A DNA stretch of 64,000 nucleotides from Sphingorhabdus profundilacus (GCF_009769755.1 NZ_SDWJ01000001.1:1240001-1304000), one strand, 5' to 3'. Positions 46,701 through 56,447 are shown, counted from the stretch's first letter. Notes: generated by a model from the sequence alone, not told the origin. Numbers and translations are program-made.

Positions 46701-46731
46701 CCGTCACCCTGAACTTGTTTCAGGGTGACGG
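46701..46731. repeat. Palindromic repeat family 1, single copy
   Basis: A perfect hairpin with 13-base arms (CCGTCACCCTGAA / TTCAGGGTGACGG) and a 5-base loop CTTGT lies between the convergent nfeD-like gene and an unknown gene. It is the compact form of the unit seen at 20567 and 39101 and could stall or stop transcription from either side. Confidence 0.8.
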
Positions 46732-46783
46732 ATTCGATGGGAAGGGAACTAAAGTTCGGGATGAAGTCTATCTCCTCCGCGCT

Positions 46784-46846
46784 CTCCGCGCACTCCGCGT
46801 GAACCAAAAAACGCCGCGCTAGTGGGTTCACGCGGAGTGCGCGGAG
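46784..46846. repeat. Inverted repeat family 2, 22-base perfect arms
   Basis: Arms at 46784-46805 and 46825-46846 are perfect inverted copies built on CGCGGAGTGCGCGGAG and GGTTCACGC, separated by 19 bases. A further partial CTCCGCGCTCTCCGCG stretch lies immediately upstream. A degenerate relative seems to lie at about 39293-39345. It is a tandem-and-inverted array of a CGCGGAG-type motif, in non-coding DNA. Confidence 0.7.
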
Positions 46847-46867
46847 AATTTAGCATAGCAGCTTCGC

Positions 46868-47320
46868 CTAAATGGCGGATAGTGGTGCGATATCGGGTGC
46901 GACAAAACCCCGCCGCGCCGGAACCGAAAACAGCAATTCTTTCGAATAGAAATGTAAAGCCAGATCGCGGCGGCCGCGCGGAGACAGCAGCAGAGTATTC
47001 ACCGCCTCCCGCAATGGAGTTCCGTCGGGCGTTTCAGACAAATGCGCTTTTACACCCGCAATATAAACCTGCGTAATTGTTTCATGATAGCCTTGGTGAT
47101 CGTCATTCACGCCACCTGCCGCTTCGTTATAACCCGAAATGATGGCCGCCATGTCCCGTTCCGGCGCGATATCGGCACGATCGCGTACTATCCATAGGCA
47201 CGCGGCCAGATGTGCCTCATGCGTCCAAGCTTCGCGGGGCAGCGTGCGGGCAAGCAAGCCCTCGCCTATCGCAATGATTGCGGCATCATCTTGGAACAGG
47301 CGGACTTCAAATTCGGACAT
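46868..47320 (-). CDS. Conserved-looking protein of unknown function with WTHEAHLAA motif
   Basis: I cannot name this 150-residue family. It is predicted all-helical and soluble. Visible motifs are REAWTHEAHLAACLWIV, YNEAAGGVNDDHQGYHETIT and SKELLFSVPARRGFVAPDIAPL. The three His-rich helices (THEAH, DDHQGYHE) could bind a metal as in DinB-like four-helix bundles; that is inference. Codon use is like the neighbours, and a clear stop and start bound it. It lies 38 bp downstream of pckA on the same strand but may have its own transcript. Confidence 0.6.
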   Translation of the reverse strand: MSEFEVRLFQDDAAIIAIGEGLLARTLPREAWTHEAHLAACLWIVRDRADIAPERDMAAIISGYNEAAGGVNDDHQGYHETITQVYIAGVKAHLSETPDGTPLREAVNTLLLSPRGRRDLALHFYSKELLFSVPARRGFVAPDIAPLSAI

Positions 47321-47358
47321 TTCCGGGCTTTCACTTGGGCCCGGAAATGTCCGGGCGA

Positions 47359-48960
47359 TTACGCTGCTTTTGGTGCGGACTGCCTTACACCTTCATCGAC
47401 ATGATCGGCAAATTGCGCGAAATTATCAATGAATTGCTGGACCAGATTGCGGGCCGTTGCATCATAATCCGCTTTGTCAGCCCAGGCTTCGCGCGGATTG
47501 AGGATGGCGCTGTCGACGCCGGGAACCGCTACGGGGAATTCGAAACCGAAATTCGGATCCTTCTGGAATTCCGCATTGTTCAGGCTGCCGTCAAGCGCGG
47601 CATTCAACAGGGCGCGCGTTGCTTTGATGGGCATGCGGCTGATGCCGGGCATCGTCGCTTTGCCGCCGGTCCAGCCGGTGTTGACCAGCCAGCATTGCAC
47701 GGCGCCCTTGGCAATCCGCTCTTTCAGAAGATTGCCATATATGCTGGGGTGACGCGGCATGAAGGGCGCGCCAAAACAGGTCGAAAAGGTTGCTTCGGGC
47801 TCGGTCACGCCGATTTCCGTACCCGCGACGCGTGCGGTGTAGCCTGACAGGAAATGGTACATCGCCTGTTCCGGTGTCAATTTCGCGATGGGAGGCAGGA
47901 CGCCATAGGCATCGGCGGTCAGCATGATGATATTCTTGGGCACAGGGCCCATATTCTTTTCCGACGCATTCGGGATGAACTCGATCGGGTAAGACCCACG
48001 GCTGTTTTCGGCCAGGGTCGCATCGTCAAAGTCGAGTTCGCGCGTTTCGGGGTCCATGACAACATTTTCCAGCACGGTGCCGAAACGCTTTGTCGTCGCG
48101 AAGATTTCTGGCTCGGCTTCTTCGGACAGGCGGATCATCTTGGCGTAGCAGCCGCCTTCGAAATTGAATACGGCCGTGTCGGACCAGCCATGTTCATCAT
48201 CGCCGATCAAAGTGCGGCTGGCATCAGCGGACAATGTCGTCTTGCCGGTACCTGATAGACCGAAAAACACCGCCGTATCGCCCTTTGGCCCGATATTGGC
48301 GGAACAGTGCATCGGCATGACACCCTTTACCGGCAACAAATAGTTGAGAATACCGAATACCGATTTTTTCATTTCGCCGGCATAGGCCGTGCCGCCAATC
48401 AGGATCAGCTTTTCGGTAAAATTGACCGCAATCACCGTTTCGCTGCGGCAGCCGTGGCGCGCAGGGTCAGCCCGGAAACTGGGCAGATCAATGATGGTAT
48501 ATTCGGGAATGAAGGTCGCCAATTCGGCATGTGTTGGCCGAACCAGCAATGTGCGGATGAACAGATTGTGCCAAGCCAGTTCATTGATGACGCGCACGTT
48601 GACGCGGTGTTCGGGTTGCGAGCCGCCAAAAAGATCGGCCACATACAGCTTTTCCTTGCCACCAAGAGCCGCAAGAAAATCTTCCTTCAGCGCAGCAAAA
48701 TGGGCAGGATCCATCGCCACATTTGTCTTGCCCCACCAGATGCTCTGTTCCGTTTCGGCATCACGAACAATGAACTTGTCCTTGGCGGAACGGCCCGTGT
48801 GCGTGCCTGTTTTTACAACCAGCGGGCCATTTTTGGCCAAATGGCCCTCACCATTTTGAAGTGCGGCCTCCACCAGAGGGGCGGTGCCCAAGTTTGAAAG
48901 CACATTCGCAGTGGTTGCAATGCCTTGCTGTTCAAGTGAGATATTCAAAGCCACGGACAT
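47359..48960 (-). CDS. pckA: Phosphoenolpyruvate carboxykinase (ATP)
   Basis: PckA converts oxaloacetate to PEP in gluconeogenesis. The 533-residue product has [16 protein letters not shown], the kinase P-loop [24 protein letters not shown] and the C-terminal [11 protein letters not shown] chose the ATG at 48960; an in-frame start 87 bases upstream adds an unlikely extension. It is divergent from chvI, the conserved arrangement in many alphaproteobacteria, where ChvI affects pckA transcription. Confidence 0.96.
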   Translation of the reverse strand: MSVALNISLEQQGIATTANVLSNLGTAPLVEAALQNGEGHLAKNGPLVVKTGTHTGRSAKDKFIVRDAETEQSIWWGKTNVAMDPAHFAALKEDFLAALGGKEKLYVADLFGGSQPEHRVNVRVINELAWHNLFIRTLLVRPTHAELATFIPEYTIIDLPSFRADPARHGCRSETVIAVNFTEKLILIGGTAYAGEMKKSVFGILNYLLPVKGVMPMHCSANIGPKGDTAVFFGLSGTGKTTLSADASRTLIGDDEHGWSDTAVFNFEGGCYAKMIRLSEEAEPEIFATTKRFGTVLENVVMDPETRELDFDDATLAENSRGSYPIEFIPNASEKNMGPVPKNIIMLTADAYGVLPPIAKLTPEQAMYHFLSGYTARVAGTEIGVTEPEATFSTCFGAPFMPRHPSIYGNLLKERIAKGAVQCWLVNTGWTGGKATMPGISRMPIKATRALLNAALDGSLNNAEFQKDPNFGFEFPVAVPGVDSAILNPREAWADKADYDATARNLVQQFIDNFAQFADHVDEGVRQSAPKAA

Positions 48961-49105
48961 CACAAAACTCCCCAGTCGGAAAATAGCAGATCGCGAATCT
49001 AGGGCATACGTATGCACTAGATGTTGCGGCGCCGGTAGCCGAGACAAAAGAAAACGTCAAATGCAATGGATTGAACCTGCGCCCGGACGGCCCTATAGCC
49101 ATCCT

Positions 49106-49813
49106 ATGAGCGCAACAATCGCCCTTGTGGATGATGACCGAAATATCCTGACATCCGTCTCAATCGCGATGCAGGCCGAAGGATATGTGACCCGGCTTTA
49201 TCCGGATGGGGAAAGCGCGTTAAAGGCGATCATCGATAATCCTGCGGATCTTGGTATATTCGATATCAAGATGCCGCGCATGGACGGCCTCGAACTGCTC
49301 CGCAGGTTGCGTGAAAAAAGTGATATGCCGGTGATTTTTCTGACCTCGAAAGACGAAGAATTGGACGAGGCGCTGGGGCTTGCGATGGGCGCCGACGATT
49401 ATATCACCAAACCATTTTCGCAACGTTTGTTGATCGCGCGGGTGAAGGCCATATTGCGGCGCGCCACATATGATCGGCCCACGGCCAGCGGCGAACCTAC
49501 CGAGGAACCCGAACCGATGGTGCGTGGCCGATTGGAAATGGACCCTGCGCGGCACCACGTGAAGTGGGACGGAAAATCACTGACCCTGACCGTGACCGAA
49601 TTCATGATTTTGGAGGCGCTGGCCAACCGGCCCGGTGTGGTCCGCACGCGCGATCAATTGATGGATGCGGCGTATCAGGACGATGTCTATGTCGATGATC
49701 GCACGATCGACAGCCATATCAAACGCTTACGACGCAAGTTCCGGGAAGTAGACCCTGATTTTGCCGCTATCGACACATTATATGGGGCCGGTTATCGCTT
49801 CGCCGATAGTTGA
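49106..49813 (+). CDS. chvI: Two-component response regulator ChvI
   Basis: ChvI is the OmpR-type regulator of the ChvG-ChvI acid/envelope-stress system. The 235-residue protein has a receiver domain ([11 protein letters not shown], phospho-acceptor Asp in [15 protein letters not shown], Lys in DDYITKPFS). A winged-helix output domain follows ([48 protein letters not shown]). I chose the ATG beginning [11 protein letters not shown]. The end overlaps the chvG reading frame by about 30 bases. Confidence 0.93.
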   Translation: MSATIALVDDDRNILTSVSIAMQAEGYVTRLYPDGESALKAIIDNPADLGIFDIKMPRMDGLELLRRLREKSDMPVIFLTSKDEELDEALGLAMGADDYITKPFSQRLLIARVKAILRRATYDRPTASGEPTEEPEPMVRGRLEMDPARHHVKWDGKSLTLTVTEFMILEALANRPGVVRTRDQLMDAAYQDDVYVDDRTIDSHIKRLRRKFREVDPDFAAIDTLYGAGYRFADS

Positions 49814-51362
49814 GCCCGCTGATTTGCAGTTGGGTTGGAGCCGGGGGTTATCGTTGACCGCCCGTATTCTGGCCGTGAATCTGTTTGTTCTGGCCTTGCT
49901 TGGTGCCGGGCTGTTCTTTCTGGACAGCTATCGGGTCAGGTTGATTGAAGAGCGTCAATCCGCCGCGCGAACCCAAACCGAATTTCTGGTGCGAAGCCTG
50001 CCGCTGGTTCCTGTCGAAAAAAGGGGTGTATATGTTGCAGCATTCGGCGCGAAAAACATGTCGCGAATCCGGATTTATGACGGATCCGGACGCAAGCTGC
50101 TGGATAGTTTCGAGCTGGGTGAACCCACTTATGTTTTCCGGGATCCCGAAAAGGAACCGGTAAGGAAAATTGCGGCGCGCTTTATTGATCGGGTATTCGA
50201 TTTCCTCGTTCTTTCTCCGGAGCTGGACGCCTTTATCGAACCGAAAATCGACACCGCGCGCGCCTGGCCTGAACTCCGGCAGGGCAAGGCCGGGGTTGCA
50301 CACTCCTCGGCAAGATTTGCGCCGGATCTTACCCATGTAATTAGCGCAGGGGCCGCAGCGCCCAGCGGCAATTTTAGCGTACTTAGCACGGCCAATGAAC
50401 GGGATATCCGCCTGTTTGTGCGGGCAGAGCGCTTCAAAATCGGTATGTTTTTCCTGCTTGCATTGGGTATCGGGATATTGCTGTCGATGTTTTTGGCCCG
50501 CACGATTGTCCGGCCGTTGCGGCATCTTGCCCGGGCGGCGGTCAAGGTGCGGCTGGGCCGGGCGCAAGAGGTAACCGTTCCGCGATTGCCTTCGCGCCGT
50601 GATGAAATCGGCATGCTGGCGCGGGCATTGTCGGATATGAGCATAGCGTTGCGGCAGCGCATTGACGCTACCGAAGCTTTTGCCGCGGATGTGGCGCACG
50701 AAATCAAAAACCCGCTGGCATCGCTCAGATCGGCACTTGACGGGGCAGAACGGATCGAAGACCCTGCACTTCGCAAACAATTGATGGATGTGGCAAAAGC
50801 GGATGTGCTGCGGATGGATCGGCTGATTAGTGACATTTCAGATGCCAGCCGCGTGGACTCTCAATTGGCAAAGGCCAAGTTCGAACCTATTGATCTGGGC
50901 GACATGATCGAACAATTGCTCCAGGCCCGCGAACACAGGGATAGTGATGGCGATGTTAACATAGCCTATGCCCGCCCCCACAAAACAATCGCGACGGTTA
51001 TGGGTGAAGACGTGCGGCTGGAACGTATGCTGACGAATTTGATCGACAATGCGGTTTCTTTTTCTCCACGCGGTTCAGTTGTTGAAATTTCAGCCACTCT
51101 AGCAGAAGATGAAGTCATTATACGCGTTAGCGATGAAGGCCCCGGAGTTCCAGAGCAAGACCGCGAGGCGATATTCCGCCGATTTCATAGCGAACGACCA
51201 GCTTCTGAAAATTTTGGCAAACATAGCGGGCTAGGCCTCGCAATTGCACGAACAATTGTCGAAGGACATCATGGCCGTATTTCGGTTAGAGATCGAGTCG
51301 ATGGCAAACAAGGCGCCTGCTTTGAAATTGCCCTGCCTTGTGCCTCATCATCGAGCCAATGA
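49782..51362 (+). CDS. chvG: Sensor histidine kinase ChvG
   Basis: ChvG senses periplasmic signals and phosphorylates ChvI. The product of about 526 residues has an N-terminal membrane segment ([23 protein letters not shown]), a periplasmic sensor domain, a second membrane segment ([20 protein letters not shown]), and HAMP ([17 protein letters not shown]). HisKA has the phospho-His in [17 protein letters not shown], and the ATPase boxes are [18 protein letters not shown] and GLGLAI. The start is uncertain: ATG at 49782 (used here) overlaps chvI; TTG codons at 49824 and 49830 are alternatives. Third-position GC falls sharply from about 51050 to the end. The stop overlaps hprK (ATGA). Confidence 0.9.
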   Translation: MGPVIASPIVEPADLQLGWSRGLSLTARILAVNLFVLALLGAGLFFLDSYRVRLIEERQSAARTQTEFLVRSLPLVPVEKRGVYVAAFGAKNMSRIRIYDGSGRKLLDSFELGEPTYVFRDPEKEPVRKIAARFIDRVFDFLVLSPELDAFIEPKIDTARAWPELRQGKAGVAHSSARFAPDLTHVISAGAAAPSGNFSVLSTANERDIRLFVRAERFKIGMFFLLALGIGILLSMFLARTIVRPLRHLARAAVKVRLGRAQEVTVPRLPSRRDEIGMLARALSDMSIALRQRIDATEAFAADVAHEIKNPLASLRSALDGAERIEDPALRKQLMDVAKADVLRMDRLISDISDASRVDSQLAKAKFEPIDLGDMIEQLLQAREHRDSDGDVNIAYARPHKTIATVMGEDVRLERMLTNLIDNAVSFSPRGSVVEISATLAEDEVIIRVSDEGPGVPEQDREAIFRRFHSERPASENFGKHSGLGLAIARTIVEGHHGRISVRDRVDGKQGACFEIALPCASSSSQ

Positions 51363-51835
51363 AACGCGAGTTGGTTCATGCTACCGCAGTCGCTGTGAAC
51401 GGCCATGGTGTTTTGTTGATTGGCCCGTCCGGTTCTGGAAAGTCCGATCTTGCCCTCCGTCTCATTGATCGCGGTGCTGTTTTAATAAGTGACGATGTCG
51501 TGCTGGTCGAAACTGGCAAGCGCGCGCCTTCAATCGGTATCGCGCCCAATATTGAAGGCCAAATCGAGTTGAGAGGTGTTGGAATCGTCCAAGTCAGCCA
51601 TATCCAAAGCGCCAGTTTGCGAATCATAGCCCAAATGGTACCCAGTGTAGAGCGCATGCCACCAAGTGAACTTAAAACCGAATTGGCTGGCTATATTGTC
51701 CCACTTTTAAAAGTAACTCCATTTGAAGCCAGCGCACCTTTGAAAGTCGAGTATGCTTTACGTTCGGTCATTGACGATGACATATGGCCAATGGCACTGT
51801 CCTCTAATCGACCTTCCGAAAGCCCGTTCCATTGA
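51359..51835 (+). CDS. hprK: HPr kinase/phosphorylase, short form
   Basis: HprK phosphorylates HPr on Ser46 and so tunes PTS signalling. The 158-residue protein has only the catalytic C-terminal domain, as usual in alphaproteobacteria: Walker A LIGPSGSGKSDLALRL, VLISDDVVLVE and the ELRGVGIVQV signature. It lacks the N-terminal domain of Firmicute enzymes. ATGA overlap with chvG and TTGA overlap with rapZ point to one coupled transcript. Confidence 0.9.
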   Translation: MKRELVHATAVAVNGHGVLLIGPSGSGKSDLALRLIDRGAVLISDDVVLVETGKRAPSIGIAPNIEGQIELRGVGIVQVSHIQSASLRIIAQMVPSVERMPPSELKTELAGYIVPLLKVTPFEASAPLKVEYALRSVIDDDIWPMALSSNRPSESPFH

Positions 51836-52797
51836 CCCGAAAATCCAGCCATAAAGTGCAAACTATATTACTGGTGACCGGTCTGTCGGGAGCTGGAAAA
51901 ACCACTGTTTTGAAAACGTTAGAGGATTTGGGATGGGAAGCTGTCGATAACTTCCCTATTCGTCTCGCGGGTGCGTTGCTCGACATACCGGCATCTGGCG
52001 GGCGTTCAAATCCATCAATCCCGTTAGCTCTTGGGTTTGATAGTCGCACCCGCGGTTTCAAGGCAGACGCCCTTATACGACAGATAATGCAGCTTCAAAA
52101 GCGCGCAGAACTTAACATCATGACGCTTTTTCTGGATTGTTCCGGTGCGGAAATCGAACGGCGTTACACAGAGACACGCCGCCGTCACCCTATGGCCCTC
52201 GACCGGCCTGCAATGGACGGGATTGCCCAAGAACGCATGATGATGGAGCCACTGCGCCGCTGGGCCGAAACGGTCGTCGACACTAGCAAAATGTCCGCCA
52301 ATGAACTGCAAAACGATATTCGGACTCGCTTTTCAAACAATGCAAATTTGCATTCGACAATATCAATCACCAGTTTCGGCTTTTCCCGCGGTGTGCCGCA
52401 TAATGTTGATCTGGTATTTGATTTGAGATTTCTCAGGAATCCACATTGGGACAATGCGCTTCGTCCGTTGACTGGAATGGATCCGGAAGTGGCCCAATAT
52501 GTCGAATCCGACCCGGCATATGCAGAGGCCATGTTCAAGATTAGAGAGTTACTGAGATTCCTTTTGCCGCTTTATGACGCGCAAGGAAAAGCTTATGTCA
52601 ACATCGCATTTGGCTGCACTGGTGGGCGTCACAGGTCGGTACATGTTGCAGAGCAATTCGGCAAATGGTTGCGTGATGACGGTTTTTCGCCCACGGTTGT
52701 TCATCGTAATCTGACGTCAAGACCGATTGACGCACTGGAGGGGCCTGCTAACGGCGCCAATAACAAAAAGGCTAAACGGGGTAGCGAACGCAAATGA
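51832..52797 (+). CDS. rapZ: RNase adapter / nucleotide-binding protein RapZ
   Basis: RapZ-family proteins bind nucleotides and, in E. coli, sRNAs that control amino-sugar synthesis. The role in alphaproteobacteria is less clear. The 321-residue product has Walker A VTGLSGAGKTTVLKTLED, the conserved DNFP, LALGFDSRTRG, and the C-terminal FGCTGGRHRSVHVAE motif. It starts with TTG overlapping the hprK stop. By my hand count only 34 of its first 74 codons end in G or C, low for this window. Confidence 0.9.
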   Translation: MTRKSSHKVQTILLVTGLSGAGKTTVLKTLEDLGWEAVDNFPIRLAGALLDIPASGGRSNPSIPLALGFDSRTRGFKADALIRQIMQLQKRAELNIMTLFLDCSGAEIERRYTETRRRHPMALDRPAMDGIAQERMMMEPLRRWAETVVDTSKMSANELQNDIRTRFSNNANLHSTISITSFGFSRGVPHNVDLVFDLRFLRNPHWDNALRPLTGMDPEVAQYVESDPAYAEAMFKIRELLRFLLPLYDAQGKAYVNIAFGCTGGRHRSVHVAEQFGKWLRDDGFSPTVVHRNLTSRPIDALEGPANGANNKKAKRGSERK

Positions 52798-53207
52798 TCG
52801 GGTTGATTTTGGTAACGCATGGCAGATTGGCGGAAGAATTTCTTGTGGCGCTCGAACATGTCGTGGGCCCTCAACAAAACATTGCAACTGTGTGCATAGG
52901 GCCACGCGATGATATGGAGGGACGGCGTAAAGAAATCGCCGCCGCGATTAAGCAGGTCGAAATCGGCGATGGCGTCATCATTCTCACCGACCTTTTTGGA
53001 GGAACACCCTCCAACCTATCCATCTCTCTTTTGGATGCAGGGCGGGTTGAGGTTATTGCGGGTGTCAACCTGCCAATGCTAATCAGGCTGGACAGTGCAC
53101 GCAAGAATATGAACGTGCGTGAAGCGGTTGCTGCTGCGCGTGAGGCTGGCCGGAAATATATCAGCGTCGCCTCCGAAGTTTTGGAGGCATCGCGTGAGCA
53201 GGCTTAG
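52794..53207 (+). CDS. PTS EIIA component, mannose (EIIA-Man) type
   Basis: The 137-residue protein has the phospho-acceptor His in GLILVTHGRLAEEF and the DLFGGTPSNLSISLL motif of the mannose-family EIIA. In this operon type it lacks EIIB/C/D partners and serves as a phosphoryl-sink or regulatory protein of the nitrogen/carbon PTS. It overlaps rapZ (ATGA) and HPr (14 bases). Confidence 0.9.
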   Translation: MIGLILVTHGRLAEEFLVALEHVVGPQQNIATVCIGPRDDMEGRRKEIAAAIKQVEIGDGVIILTDLFGGTPSNLSISLLDAGRVEVIAGVNLPMLIRLDSARKNMNVREAVAAAREAGRKYISVASEVLEASREQA

Positions 53208-53472
53208 CGGTCAGGTCACTATCGTAAATCAAAAGGGCCTGCACGCCCGTGCCAGCGCCAAATTCGTCACTTTTGTCAGCCGCCTGCCGGACGGAATCAA
53301 GGTCGAGGTGGAAAAAGACGGGCAAAGTGTCACCGGAACCTCGATCATGGGCCTCATGATGCTGGGCGCCGCCAAAGGCAGTGAAATCACCATATATGTC
53401 GAAGGCGAACAAGCCGAATTGGCTTTGGGCAAACTGGTCGGTTTGGTCGTAGATGGTTTTGGCGAAGACTGA
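53194..53472 (+). CDS. Phosphocarrier protein HPr
   Basis: The 92-residue HPr has active-site His in GLHARASAKFV and the regulatory Ser region TGTSIMGLMMLGA, the target of the HprK encoded upstream. The GTG start at 53194 lies 14 bases inside the EIIA gene; a longer in-frame start would run further into EIIA. Enzyme I is not in the window. The stop overlaps the next gene by one base. Confidence 0.92.
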   Translation: MSRLSGQVTIVNQKGLHARASAKFVTFVSRLPDGIKVEVEKDGQSVTGTSIMGLMMLGAAKGSEITIYVEGEQAELALGKLVGLVVDGFGED

Positions 53473-54278
53473 TGCGCCGTGAAATCACGGGATTTTCCAA
53501 CCCCCTATTAAAGGAAATTCGCGGGTTACGGGAAAAAAAGCTACGCAAACGCGCCGGCCTTTTTCTGGCCGAAGGCTTGCGGATCATGACAGAAGCGCGC
53601 GACGCAGGTTTCTTGCCCGAAATGCTGTTCCGGGTAAAAGACCGCGACGTCCACGCATTGGAAATCGCGCTTGAAACCGCGGTATTAGCTGCCGGCGGTG
53701 ACGTGATCGAAACCAGTCCCGACATCTTGGCGAAATTGTCGGGCAAGGAAAATGCCCAAATAATCATGGGTGTGTACAAGGACCATCCCACCGCTTTGGA
53801 AGATATTGACCGCGAACAAGCGCCAATCTGGCTGGTCGCACACGCGATGCGGGACCCCGGAAATCTTGGTACAATGCTGCGGACGGGTGATGCCGTCGGC
53901 GCAGGTGGCTTGATTTTGATCGATGATTGCACCGACCCGTTTTCAGTCGAATCGGTCCGTGCCAGCATGGGCGCGATTTTTACACAGAAAGTGGTTCAAT
54001 GCCGGTGGGACAATTTCCTGCCCTGGTTGCGCGCCGGCAAGGGCCAATTGGTCGGCACCAGCCTTCAGACCAGTGTCGACTATCAAGCCGCGGCCTACAC
54101 CGCGCCTTGCTTCATCCTTACCGGTAATGAAGCCCAGGGATTGCCTGACGATTATGAATCCCAGTGCGACCTGCGCGTAAAAATGCCGATGTGCGGCAAA
54201 GCCGACAGCCTGAACGCCGCCGTTGCAACTGCGGTCATGGCCTATGAGGTGTTGAACCAGTTTCGGCGGCCAAGCTAA
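53472..54278 (+). CDS. TrmH/SpoU-family RNA 2'-O-methyltransferase
   Basis: The 268-residue protein has an N-terminal L30e-like substrate-binding region (PLLKEIRGLREKKLRKRAGLFLAEGLRIM) and a knotted SPOUT domain with HAMRDPGNLGTMLRT, FILTGNEAQGL and the closing MPMCGKADSLNAAVATAVMAYE. It probably methylates ribose in tRNA or rRNA; the target is unknown. It overlaps the HPr stop by one base (TGATG) and is convergent with rmuC. Confidence 0.88.
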   Translation: MRREITGFSNPLLKEIRGLREKKLRKRAGLFLAEGLRIMTEARDAGFLPEMLFRVKDRDVHALEIALETAVLAAGGDVIETSPDILAKLSGKENAQIIMGVYKDHPTALEDIDREQAPIWLVAHAMRDPGNLGTMLRTGDAVGAGGLILIDDCTDPFSVESVRASMGAIFTQKVVQCRWDNFLPWLRAGKGQLVGTSLQTSVDYQAAAYTAPCFILTGNEAQGLPDDYESQCDLRVKMPMCGKADSLNAAVATAVMAYEVLNQFRRPS

Positions 54279-54287
54279 AGTTCATCG

Positions 54288-55628
54288 CTATTCCGCTGCG
54301 TCCCGCTGGTCATCGATCAATGCTTTGGGAAGATCGTCATTGTACCGCGGCAACGCCTCCACCGCATGAACGTCATCAAGTTCACGCTTCCCGGTTTCGA
54401 TGTTCAATTCCGCGAATTTTCGGCCGGTCGAAAGGACATTCCTTTCAAAACTTCCGACAAAGTCATTATATTGCCCAACGGTTCGGCCCAAACTTGAGCC
54501 CACTTTTTTCAGATGTTCCGCCGCGACGGCCAATCGGTCGTACATTTCTTTACCCAATGCACCAATTTGTCGCGCTTCATCACTCAATTTTTTCTGACGC
54601 CACATCCCTGCGATTGTTTTTGCCAACGGAAAAAAGGTGGCAGGGCCGGATACGATGACCCTGTTTCGTGCGGCCCGTTCCCACAAATCAAGATCATGCT
54701 CCAACGCAGCCGAAAGGAAATTGTCTCCGGGAATATAAAGGACAACATAATCGGGGGCTTTTTCAAACTGGCTCCAATACGCTTTTGATGCCAGGGATTG
54801 GACATGTCCGCTAACCGCATTTGCATGCCGCTTCATATGAACTAGCCGGCCATCGGCTTCTGATTCGTCGACGGCCGCCAAATATGCGTCGAGCGGACAT
54901 TTGATGTCGACGATCAGCGTCTGGTCACCGGGTAAGTTTATAACGAAATCAGGACGGAAAACACCGTCCTGCGTTGTAACACTGACTTCCTTTCGATAGT
55001 CGATCCCATTTTTCAAGCCCGCAATTTCAAGTAAATTTTCAAATTGTTGCTCGCCCCATCTGCCGCTTGCTTTTGGCGCGGAGCGGAGCGAATTTACAAT
55101 CTTGGCCGCTTCGGTTGTTACACGCTCCTGGCCCTGCCTCATCTCTCCAAGCAGACCTTTGAGATCACCGAATGCAGCAGAACGTTCCTTTTCTATGCGT
55201 TCAACCTGTTCTTCATATGCTTTAAGCTTATCCCCCACAGGTGTCAGCAATTGCTTGATTTTGGCTTCATTCTTCTCACCGGCTTGATCAAAACGCTCAT
55301 TGGCCCGTTGCAGGAATGTGGTTTGCGCTTCTTGAAGCAATTTTTGGCTTATTTCGGAAAATTGTCCAGCGAGCGAATTCTTTGCATCCGCCAAGATCGC
55401 CAATTGCGCCTCAAAAGCATGCTCGCGTTCTTTTAATGCTGTTTCGGCTTGGATAAGCCTCATCTTCGCCTCGTCCCGTTCCTCGACAACGCCATCCAGA
55501 CTCAACCGCATGGAAGCAACGGTGTCGGCCCCGTCATTGATACTGCGGCGGCCGGCAAACCAGCCCATGGCTAACCCCAGAAGCAGGGCACCAATGGCGG
55601 CAAAGGTGATCAATAAAGGCTCCAACAT
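54288..55628 (-). CDS. rmuC: DNA recombination protein RmuC
   Basis: RmuC is a membrane-anchored nuclease-like protein that limits recombination at inverted repeats in E. coli. The 446-residue protein has an N-terminal membrane segment (LLITFAAIGALLLGLAMGWFAG), a long coiled coil (about 40-170) and the RmuC domain (SGRWGEQQFENLLEIAGLKNGIDY, RPDFVINLPGDQTLIVDIKCPLDAY, YVVLYIPGDNFLSAAL). No anomaly. Confidence 0.92.
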   Translation of the reverse strand: MLEPLLITFAAIGALLLGLAMGWFAGRRSINDGADTVASMRLSLDGVVEERDEAKMRLIQAETALKEREHAFEAQLAILADAKNSLAGQFSEISQKLLQEAQTTFLQRANERFDQAGEKNEAKIKQLLTPVGDKLKAYEEQVERIEKERSAAFGDLKGLLGEMRQGQERVTTEAAKIVNSLRSAPKASGRWGEQQFENLLEIAGLKNGIDYRKEVSVTTQDGVFRPDFVINLPGDQTLIVDIKCPLDAYLAAVDESEADGRLVHMKRHANAVSGHVQSLASKAYWSQFEKAPDYVVLYIPGDNFLSAALEHDLDLWERAARNRVIVSGPATFFPLAKTIAGMWRQKKLSDEARQIGALGKEMYDRLAVAAEHLKKVGSSLGRTVGQYNDFVGSFERNVLSTGRKFAELNIETGKRELDDVHAVEALPRYNDDLPKALIDDQRDAAE

Positions 55629-55679
55629 GCATCTCCGGGAACAGAACGAAAATGGAACATAGTCCGTTGGAAAACGAGG

Positions 55680-56447
55680 TCAAGTTTCTAAAACCGGTTC
55701 CTTACGCGCACGCTTTACCTTTGCGTAGCTGAATATGCTGAAAGGCAAAAGCCCGACATAAACTATACTCGCCCCGATTAACGCAACCCAAGGGGCTGCG
55801 ACCAGAGTCGCGCCAAAGAGGCCAACCCCTGCCAGAGCAAGAAAGCGGAAGCTTCGCCGCACCTTTATCGACGACCAGCTAAATGTCGCTACGTTGGAAA
55901 TCATCAGCACAGCCACGATGAGCAGCCAAGGGGCGATAAAGCGATAATCCCGCACCCAATCCTGGCCGGTTTCAAACCAGACCAGCATCGGAAGCAGCGC
56001 CAACCCGGCGCCTGGCGGGGATGGTACGCCTGTATTGAAACCCGCAGATTTATGAGGCTGGTCATCTGTATCTATCCGGGCATTAAACCGCGCCAGACGC
56101 AACGCGGCACAAAGCACGAAAAACACAGAAATCGTCCACCCGAACCGTGGCATATCCTGCATCACCCAGATATAGATGATTAAAGCAGGCGTAGCGCCAA
56201 ATGCAATCACATCGGACAGGGAATCCAATTCCGCACCAAAACGGCTTTCCCCCTTGAGCATCCTTGCGATACGCCCGTCCATCGCATCCAGAACGCCCGC
56301 GACAACAATCGCGGCGACCGCATTTTCCCATCGACCCTGCAACGCAAACCATGCACCGGACAAGCCCGTACAAAGCGCAATCGCGGTCACAGCGTTCGGC
56401 GCAAGGGCCCGCAATGAAATGCCGGGTAAGGACGTGCCTTTACGCAT
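55680..56447 (-). CDS. pssA: CDP-diacylglycerol-serine O-phosphatidyltransferase
   Basis: PssA makes phosphatidylserine. The 255-residue integral membrane protein has the CDP-alcohol phosphotransferase motif DAMDGRIARMLKGESRFGAELDSLSDVIAFG, six or more membrane segments, and type II (Bacillus-like) architecture. It starts by a one-base overlap with the psd stop (TGATG), so both enzymes of phosphatidylethanolamine synthesis are coupled. Confidence 0.94.
   Translation of the reverse strand: MRKGTSLPGISLRALAPNAVTAIALCTGLSGAWFALQGRWENAVAAIVVAGVLDAMDGRIARMLKGESRFGAELDSLSDVIAFGATPALIIYIWVMQDMPRFGWTISVFFVLCAALRLARFNARIDTDDQPHKSAGFNTGVPSPPGAGLALLPMLVWFETGQDWVRDYRFIAPWLLIVAVLMISNVATFSWSSIKVRRSFRFLALAGVGLFGATLVAAPWVALIGASIVYVGLLPFSIFSYAKVKRARKEPVLET

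Noticed and set aside
46484-46831. 115-codon minus-strand frame after the nfeD-like gene
   Set aside because: It is made of the two repeat families and the antisense of the nfeD-like gene, with no independent coding signal.
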